Positions 58,167-64,000 of a stretch of 64,000 nucleotides of DNA are shown in pieces; within the stretch, counting starts at the first letter, position 1, and every line of letters begins with the position of its first letter. Source of the DNA: Lantana camara (lineage: Eukaryota > Streptophyta > Magnoliopsida > Lamiales > Verbenaceae); contig CM074865.1 in NCBI GenBank assembly GCA_037501455.1, positions 39,662,501 through 39,726,500 of the forward strand, given 5' to 3'. The notes beneath the pieces were generated by a model. It was not told the origin of the DNA. It made no database searches and worked only from the letters and a program-made list of their open reading frames with translations. A program made the translations under genes and the position numbers.

Positions 58167-58694
58167 TCAGGCCTCTTGCACATTGCACAATCCTTCTCCA
58201 ACGCCCTCGGGGGTGGGGAATTTGATTTTCTGGTGGTAGGTGGAGATAATAGCTTTGAACTCAACGAGGGCTGGCCGTCCAATTATGATATTGTAGGGAA
58301 TATCAATTTCTACCACTACATAAGTGACCATGAGCGTTTTGCGCTGTGGGGCTCGGCCGAATGAAGTGGCCAAACGAATTTGCCCCCGTAGGACGACCTC
58401 AGAACCTCCAATGCCAATGAGGGCTGTTTTGAGAGGTTCAAGCAGGACGTTGGCATTCATCTTTCGGAACGTAGTGTAGGGCAAAACATTAACAGAGCTC
58501 TCACTATCCACTAACACCCTCTTCACAACGTGATTGTGGACATCTACGCTAACCACCATGGGGCAGTCAGAGGTTTCACTGTCCCCATGGGGTGTTACAA
58601 TATGCCCTAAGTCCCTATTGTCAAATCCTATTACATCATTCTCTTTCGAGCGTTGATCAATTGCCTCCTGAATGGCGTAGACGGATTTGGGCAT
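58167..58694 (-). pseudogene. Tat aspartic protease
   Basis: The active-site loop reads VLVDSESSVNVLP where D-S/T-G is expected, so the catalytic glycine is replaced by Glu. The flap and the YNIIIGRP motif are present. The frame ends at 58167, separated from the linker frame. It would cut the polyprotein. Confidence 0.8.
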
Positions 58695-58850
58695 TGACGG
58701 TCGATGGTCATAACTCCGGATGTACTATCGCCGGGCAGCGTTAGAATCTCAACCAGAGGAACCCCCTGCTATCATGTTGATGACAGCGAAAGGGGTGTTT
58801 TCTTGCTCAGGAGCCTTTCCTTTGCCTCGATGGCTACTTTCCGTGGGGCC

Positions 58851-60118
58851 TCACCTACGCGGGCTCCTAGAGCGCGATGGGCTCCTTCTTCTCTCTCTGG
58901 TGCGCTCGTTACAGCGTTCATCATAACGCTCCAATATCCTGAAAAATTCTTTCAGGTGGCCCCCAGCGATGAGTCTTTGAATTTCCACCTCCAGCTGGCG
59001 GCATTTATCCGTGTCGTACCCCTTCTGCTTGTGGAAAGCACAGTATTTGTTCGAGCGCCTCAGTGCCTCAGTTTCCCTCATCTTGATGGGTCTCTTGAAG
59101 AGTTTCTTATCAGAGAGGTTATAAACCTCTGAGTTCGGCCTGGTGAGTGGGATGTTCTCGAACCGTCAAGGGGGCGGGGGCGATCTTTTGCGTTCCTTTT
59201 TGATAACAACTTCCCGGCCCCGCTCTTGGTGACCCTCGGGTCTCACTGGGTTGTGGTGTCGGGGCCCATTCATCCCATACATATCTTCGAGGCCATGAGG
59301 GTTCCTGGCCTTCTCTCCACAATGGCATCGGTAAACTTTTTGCTCACATACTGCTTGTGATCCACAGCAGGAAAGAGCACTGGGATCAAGAAGTCCATGG
59401 AAGGCCTCTCCACCTGCAAGATCTCCTTGTTGAAGCGGGCGAAGAACGAGCGAAGAGACTCACTCTTGCCTTGCACTATATTATAGAGGGCAGTGGGCGC
59501 AGTGACGGGGGCCTTCAAAGAATTGAAGTGGTTGAGGAAAGTGTCGGCCAACTCTAGATATGAATGTATCGAGCGTGGCGGCAGCCACTTGTACCATTCC
59601 TGAGCCATTCCCACCAGGGAAGTGACAAAGACTTTGGCCCAGTAGTTGCTCGAGTGCTCGTATAGGTGCATTAAGTTCAAAAAATGATCCAAGTGTTCAG
59701 CTAGGTCAGTTGTTCCGTCGTAGCGATTGACGGAAGTGGGGATTTTGGCCATTCCTACTTTGGCCATCAGAACTTCTTCCACGAGGGAAGAGCCCCTCGC
59801 CAGGGGATGATACTCATAAGTGAAGAAGTTCTCCTCTTGCTCCTTACGGTGGGGGACCCGTAGTGGGCGGTCTTTGTGACGAGCGTCTCTGGCATCGGCT
59901 CGTTCATCCCTGTTGTGGGAGATCTGAGACCGCGCTCGAGAGAGCTGTCCAACCATGTCCTTTAAACCCTGCAGCTGGTCTTGCACAGCTGCGAGGATAT
60001 TAGGATTTACATCTCCTTCTTTGTCCCCTTGCTTGGTGGCTCGGGAAGCCCTTTTGGAGGCATGAGAGTCCCCTTCATTTTCGTTGACTCTTTCCGTGGG
60101 CTCCCTGTTCCTGTCCAC
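58851..60118 (-). pseudogene. gag: Tat Gag, main part, with frame changes
   Basis: Frame 59270-60118 has a charged N-terminal region, then a capsid-like Retrotrans_gag domain (VNRYDGTTDLAEHLDHFLNL … SFFARFNKEILQVERPSM). It breaks near 59270. Frame 58851-59081 carries the knuckle-like CAFHKQKGYDTDKC and a GHLKEFF motif, followed by an Arg/Ser-rich tail. The shift between them would prevent a complete Gag. Confidence 0.8.
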
Positions 60119-60217
60119 AGGGGGACGCTCGTTGTCGCCTTGGTGGGGCGTCTCTTTGGCTGGCGGTTGCGGCGGTTGTGCCCTTAGGACGACCTAAGCC
60201 TCCCTAAGCGGGTAAGT

Positions 60218-60767
60218 TTACAATCCGCCCAAACGAGCGACAGCTTGAGTGGCCTGTCCAGAGGAGAAGTACATGGAATGGAATCTTTCCCATGCCCCCT
60301 TGGCCGCCTGAACCTCACACTGGGCATAAAGAGCCCTCAACTGTTGAGGAGTTAGAGGGGGTAACTGCACCCCTTCAATCTCCCTGGGGATCACCACCGG
60401 GAGCTGGATCTGGCCGGCGTGATAGGGCTGAACCGGCGGCATCATGACGGAGGGGGTAAGCGTGTAACTCGGTGGCGGCATCATATAGGACTGCCCTCCT
60501 GGATTCGGGTGTAGCTAGGAATCCACGGGTTTTGAGGAGGCTGAGGAAGGGTGGGAAGATAAGCGCCCCCCACGGTGTTAGAAACTGCGGGGCTGGTGGC
60601 GCAGGTGGTGAACTTGTAGATTCTGCAAGGGGAGTCACGCCTCCGGTAGGTGGTACTCCTCCAGTGGCGACGGAAGGAGGCTGTGCTCCGCCAGCCGCGA
60701 CGGAGGAAATGACAATATTGGCATCATGAGAACCTCCTCCCACAGCTCCTGATCTTGTAGCTACCAT
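60218..60767 (-). pseudogene. gag: Tat Gag N-terminal part, broken
   Basis: The start is likely the ATG at 60767 (MVATRSGAVGGG), a common Tat Gag start, about 70 bp inside the primer site. The frame is proline-rich, shifts near 60480 into 60218-60484 (PPLTPQQLRALYAQCEVQAA), and meets a stop at 60218 before the main Gag frame. Confidence 0.7.
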
Positions 60768-60833
60768 GGTTGAGAAGATTCTGGGTGTTTGCTTTTCAAC
60801 TAGCAGAAAAGAAGAAATGAGTTGGGAGCTGGT

Positions 60834-60851
60834 TTCCCATAGATAGCGCCA
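60834..60851 (-). other. Primer-binding site of the Tat element
   Basis: Minus-strand TGGCGCTATCTATGGGAA lies 4 bases from the LTR. It is close to the TGGCGCCGTCTGTGGGAA form common in Tat elements. It is not the tRNA-Met type used by the other elements here. Confidence 0.85.
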
Positions 60852-60855
60852 AAAA

Positions 60856-61680
60856 TGATGGATCTGAATATGGGGTACAGAGTCCAATCACTTTAGAATT
60901 TGTTTAAGTGAGGAAACCACTGGAAGATCACCGGAAAAGATGAGGGTTCTACCTGCTAGGACAAACACACAGATAAAAGTCAGAAGGCCAAGCTGGGGAA
61001 ACTGGGGGTGATACCCAGTCTGGCTCTCCGAAGCTCAAGTCAGATGAAGATCTGAAAGAGAAAGTATGCTAAGTATGAAGTTACTGTAATGGAAGTTGCT
61101 TACAGTGAAGAAGATGACCTTGCATATTTATAGTTGAGGGTCAGGGACCCTTTGATCATTTGCACCGTGTGGTCCTGGCCGAATGTTGCCCTAACACGTG
61201 GCATTGCGAGAGAAACCTAGGAGAAATCTTCCCTGCAAAAGCTGGTGAAAGTTGGTGTTGGCAACAGTGGTAGGTGCGCGGGCATGTACGGTGTGTCAGA
61301 GAGCCATTTGGGGAGTTGGTAACGAGGGCTTGAGAGCACGCTCGTGTCAACTAAAGCCTTGGTGGCCAAGGAATCCGCTAGGGGATGAAGGCCAAGGCTT
61401 GTGTAACGAATTGGAGTGGAAGCCTCTCTGAGGGAATGTAGCGCTCGAAGAGGGCTCCCTTGATTGATTGGAACGTTAGACATGTAGTGTGAATGGCGCT
61501 CGTGAGAGCGGTAACATTGATCACGTATGAATGCGACAGAGACGGCACATATTCTTGGAGGATACTGACGCTCGAGGGGTTTCAGCGCTCGTGTATGACT
61601 ACCGCAATTACAGGACAGGTGTCGTCAACTGGGAGGTGCCACGTGTCCAAACGTGGGACGAGCGCATTTTGACCCCATCA
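60856..61680 (-). repeat. Tat element 5' LTR (825 bp)
   Basis: On the minus strand TGATGGGG at 61680 to CCATCA at 60856, next to the primer site. It contains several GAGCGC-type motifs. No second LTR is present to confirm the ends. Confidence 0.75.
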
Positions 61681-61945
61681 CATTTATACATCTGTAGAAC
61701 AATATCTGCATTTTGAGGAACTATTGTATTATTTAGCAATCGTAGTTGAATAACTTAATATAAAGAATTATTTTCTAAATATGAAACATTTATATTTGAA
61801 TTTATAGAATTATATCTATATACTGAGGAATTATTGTGTTACACAACGGTTAGATATTAAATTAAAAAGTTTTCTTTTAATATAATGAATTTATATTAAA
61901 ATTTGTAGAATTATATCTAAATATTAAGAAATTATTATGTTATGC
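61681..61945. repeat. AT-rich degenerate tandem repeat (about 100-110 bp period)
   Basis: Three diverged copies of a unit starting GAATTATATCTA…GAGGAATTATTGT occur near 61697, 61807 and 61908. It lies between the Tat LTR and LTR H. It is of unknown origin, perhaps part of a transposon. Confidence 0.55.
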
Positions 61946-62358
61946 TGTGACGCCACAGCGTGGGCCCCATATCCCCCGCACTAAGACCAAGCTCATATAC
62001 GAATATAGTCCGCCCACAAACCCAATCTTAGCGAACAGGGACACGACACGGACCCTGGCTAGGCGGGCTAACCTTCTACCAAACAATTTATGCAACCAAG
62101 CGACAGAAACAAGAGTATCAAACATAAACATAAACTAGTAATCCATAACAATAGGATCTTTCGTCAAGAGCTTACATAATTTACAAGTGAGAGTATTTGG
62201 CCCTCACGGCCTCACAAAATATATACATAACAGAAGGTAATATGAGTGTGTGGTACAACAACCGTGTGACACAAGCTAGACACAAAATTATAATAAGTCA
62301 AGCAATTTCCCTCCTAGCTACACCTGAAAGGAACCTGAGGGACAAAGAAGGGAGGGGT

Positions 62359-62375
62359 CAGTCTCTACAAGACTG
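62359..62375 (-). other. Conserved LTR hairpin (H)
   Basis: CAGTCT-CTACA-AGACTG, extended by one T-A pair, lies 415 bp from the LTR end. Confidence 0.75.
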
Positions 62376-63763
62376 AGTGAAAGGCATAAATAATATATAT
62401 AAAGTAGTAAAGTCATGCGAGCCATAATTTCATACAAGGTTTTGGAAGAACAAGTAAAATGTGGCTCTCATTATATGGAATTGCGACTTGGACCATTCAT
62501 TTCAGGAAAGTGATTCAGTGGCTCGGCGAGTGAGCATTCTCCAACCTTACTCCTTTAGTGTACAAGATAATTTAATTAAGCGATCATGCAATATATTAGG
62601 TTTCACTTGGTTATAGGATTCAATTCAGGTACACAATTACTCCTTTTTCCTCCGGGTTGGTGGCTCGGGTAGCTAGCCCTTACCACCCAGTACCAGTGCT
62701 CAATGGGTAGATGAATCCCATTGACCGGAATCCCATTGATTCACCAAACCTCCTGGTGAACCTCCGGGTTGGTCCGAGTTGGTTCGGACTTATGCAAGAG
62801 ATAGCCGTCAGCCCATGCTTCCCCAGTTCTCTCAATACATAAGCCCCTGGGCCCCAGGAAGTGCAACAGTCTTGCCAAAATAGGATAGGATCAAGATTGG
62901 TTTCATTTTCTAAAATCATTTGTTTATTTGAAATCAAGATATAAGTATAATATAAGTTTTGGCCAAACCAACATATAAGAGGGCTACAGGGTTTATATTA
63001 TATCCTAACAATTCCTCACCTGTACCGGACAAAAAGGAAGAACGGGAACTCCTCAACCCTACTGGACGTGCTCAACGTCCTCCTGAGAACTCTCTGGACA
63101 AGGAAATAAGACACGAGTGAAACTCGACTCAATATGAACCAGATATGATGCACGACAAGTGAATTAATTACATAAAACATGAATATGAAATCATATGATA
63201 TTAATGAGATGTTCAAGTGCACCATTCAATGCATAATATAACATTTAAATGCCTAACAAGGCGCACATGAAATTTGTGAAAGCAATTCACGTCATTCAAG
63301 CGATACAAATGCATATGAGAACAATTATGGGCATATAATCAAGAAATAATAAGATAGAGACAACTTCGGAGGCGAAGACATGCGAGAAAAAGGAAATAAA
63401 ACACAAAAAGAGCTTCCGAGCGAAGTTGGGCCAAAGCTGACAGATTTCCAAAACGGACAAGCTGTAGTAAAACTTGAATATCATGAGTTCTAGAAATTCA
63501 AATGGATTTTTGTTTGTTAGAAATAAAACTAGACACATAGAACTTTCAAATTATATATGGGTCGAAACTTGGTTCAAAGCGAGGAGAAAATGGCGTAAGC
63601 TTAAAGTTAGGTGAAAGCAGATTTTCGGTGAGGTAGCGACACCAAAACGAATTGATTATATCTCACAAATGACAAAAGATATTGAGATTATTCCAATTGG
63701 AGGTTTTTCTTGACTTCAATAGGTCTCCAACGGTTCAAAAATCAGGTCAATCAGATTTCGGAT

Positions 63764-63862
63764 GAGGGAGTACCCGGGCGGGGAGAGCAGGTGCAGAAAC
63801 CCTTCTGCACTAACTACCCGCCCGGGTACTTTTGTGGGCAAAAACTACCCGCCCGGGTAGTC
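63764..63862 (-). repeat. CTACCCGCCCGGGTAG dyad cluster, LTR H
   Basis: Three dyads occur: GTACCCGGGCGG (partial), TACCCGCCCGGGTA and CTACCCGCCCGGGTAG. There is also a separate hairpin, GTGCAG-AAACCCTT-CTGCAC. It occupies the same relative LTR position as the weak GGTC…GACC dyads of C. Confidence 0.78.
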
Positions 63863-64000
63863 CTCCAGGACAAGAAGAACGTAGCAGAATAGGGGAAGCT
63901 CGCGGGAGGAGATGACCAAACCACCAATTCAACTCCAACCTCAACCACAAGCACACAAAACCTCAAACAACAAGCATATGTTCATAATATCTCATTTAGG

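Larger units (their letters stand above)
54852..61680 (-). mobile_element. Decayed Tat/Retand-type Ty3/Gypsy element, 3' truncated
   Basis: In minus-strand order: 5' LTR (60856-61680), primer site, gag, protease, reverse transcriptase, RNase H, an extra archaeal-type RNase H, and integrase. Integrase is cut near 54852, so the 3' LTR is lost. The second RNase H and the TGGCGC-type primer site mark the Tat lineage. Frame changes between modules and internal stops show it cannot make its polyprotein. Confidence 0.88.
61946..64000 (-). repeat. LTR H (minus strand), runs off the window
   Basis: It begins TGTGACGCCACAGCG (its 3' end), with the TGCGGGGGATATGG motif and hairpin CAGTCT-CTACA-AGACTG at 62359-62375. 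The block near 63610 (GCAGATTTTCGGTGAGGTAG) matches LTR C near 19873. A cluster of CTACCCGCCCGGGTAG dyads is at 63764-63862. The LTR start lies beyond 64000. Confidence 0.82.

Noticed and set aside
61681..61945. Centromeric-type satellite
   Set aside because: Only three diverged units in about 265 bp; too short and too irregular to call a satellite array.

Overview
This is a repeat-rich stretch of a nuclear genome from a flowering plant, probably one with a large genome. Almost every base belongs to a transposable element. The only host-gene sequence I recognise is a broken copy of DCP2, the Nudix mRNA-decapping enzyme, on the minus strand. Four of its exons are visible (26383-26879 and 49989-50057). 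They carry a frameshift, and transposons sit in one intron and in one coding exon.

The layout is a set of nested insertions. Bases 1-18687 hold element A, a Ty3/Gypsy-like retrotransposon with no coding capacity. Its 3' LTR is split by a complete second element, B (4822-16192, target-site duplication gttat). Bases 18693-23442 hold a truncated minus-strand relative, C. A CACTA transposon end starts at 23443, and AT-rich sequence then leads into the DCP2 exons. Element D (27276-49910, duplication aaaaa) is a gag-only retrotransposon in a DCP2 intron. D is interrupted three times: by a copia solo LTR inside gag (29499-31778, duplication gctct), by a gypsy solo LTR (33348-36875, duplication tggga), and by a composite block (37035-48666). 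The block contains LTRs E and F, an F pol fragment, and an inverted LTR fragment, I. A copia LTR, J (50058-52129), lies in a DCP2 exon. J's internal region is cut by LTR G (52690-54319). Next come a CACTA end, a likely tRNA-derived SINE, a decayed Tat/Retand-type gypsy element (54852-61680), an AT-rich repeat, and LTR H, which runs off the window.

Elements A and B resemble LARDs (about 4 kb LTRs, about 3.2 kb non-coding interior). D resembles the TR-GAG class. F is a Tekay-like chromovirus and is a plausible source of enzymes for such non-autonomous relatives, although that link is inferred.

The signal most worth following is a layer of short hairpins shared by these elements. (1) Arrays of 6-12 hairpins of the form GAGAGA-CGGGGT-TCTCTC lie just before the 3' polypurine tract of A, B, C, D and E. 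The arms change from unit to unit but usually stay complementary, and the array is absent from the pol-bearing element F. (2) One hairpin, CAGTCT-loop-AGACTG, sits about 385-580 bp from the 3' end of almost every LTR, again with compensating arm changes. (3) Each LTR family has its own cluster of GC-rich dyads in an AT-rich setting. A and B also share a second, internal polypurine tract and conserved non-coding blocks. I know of no description of this set. All comparisons were made by eye.
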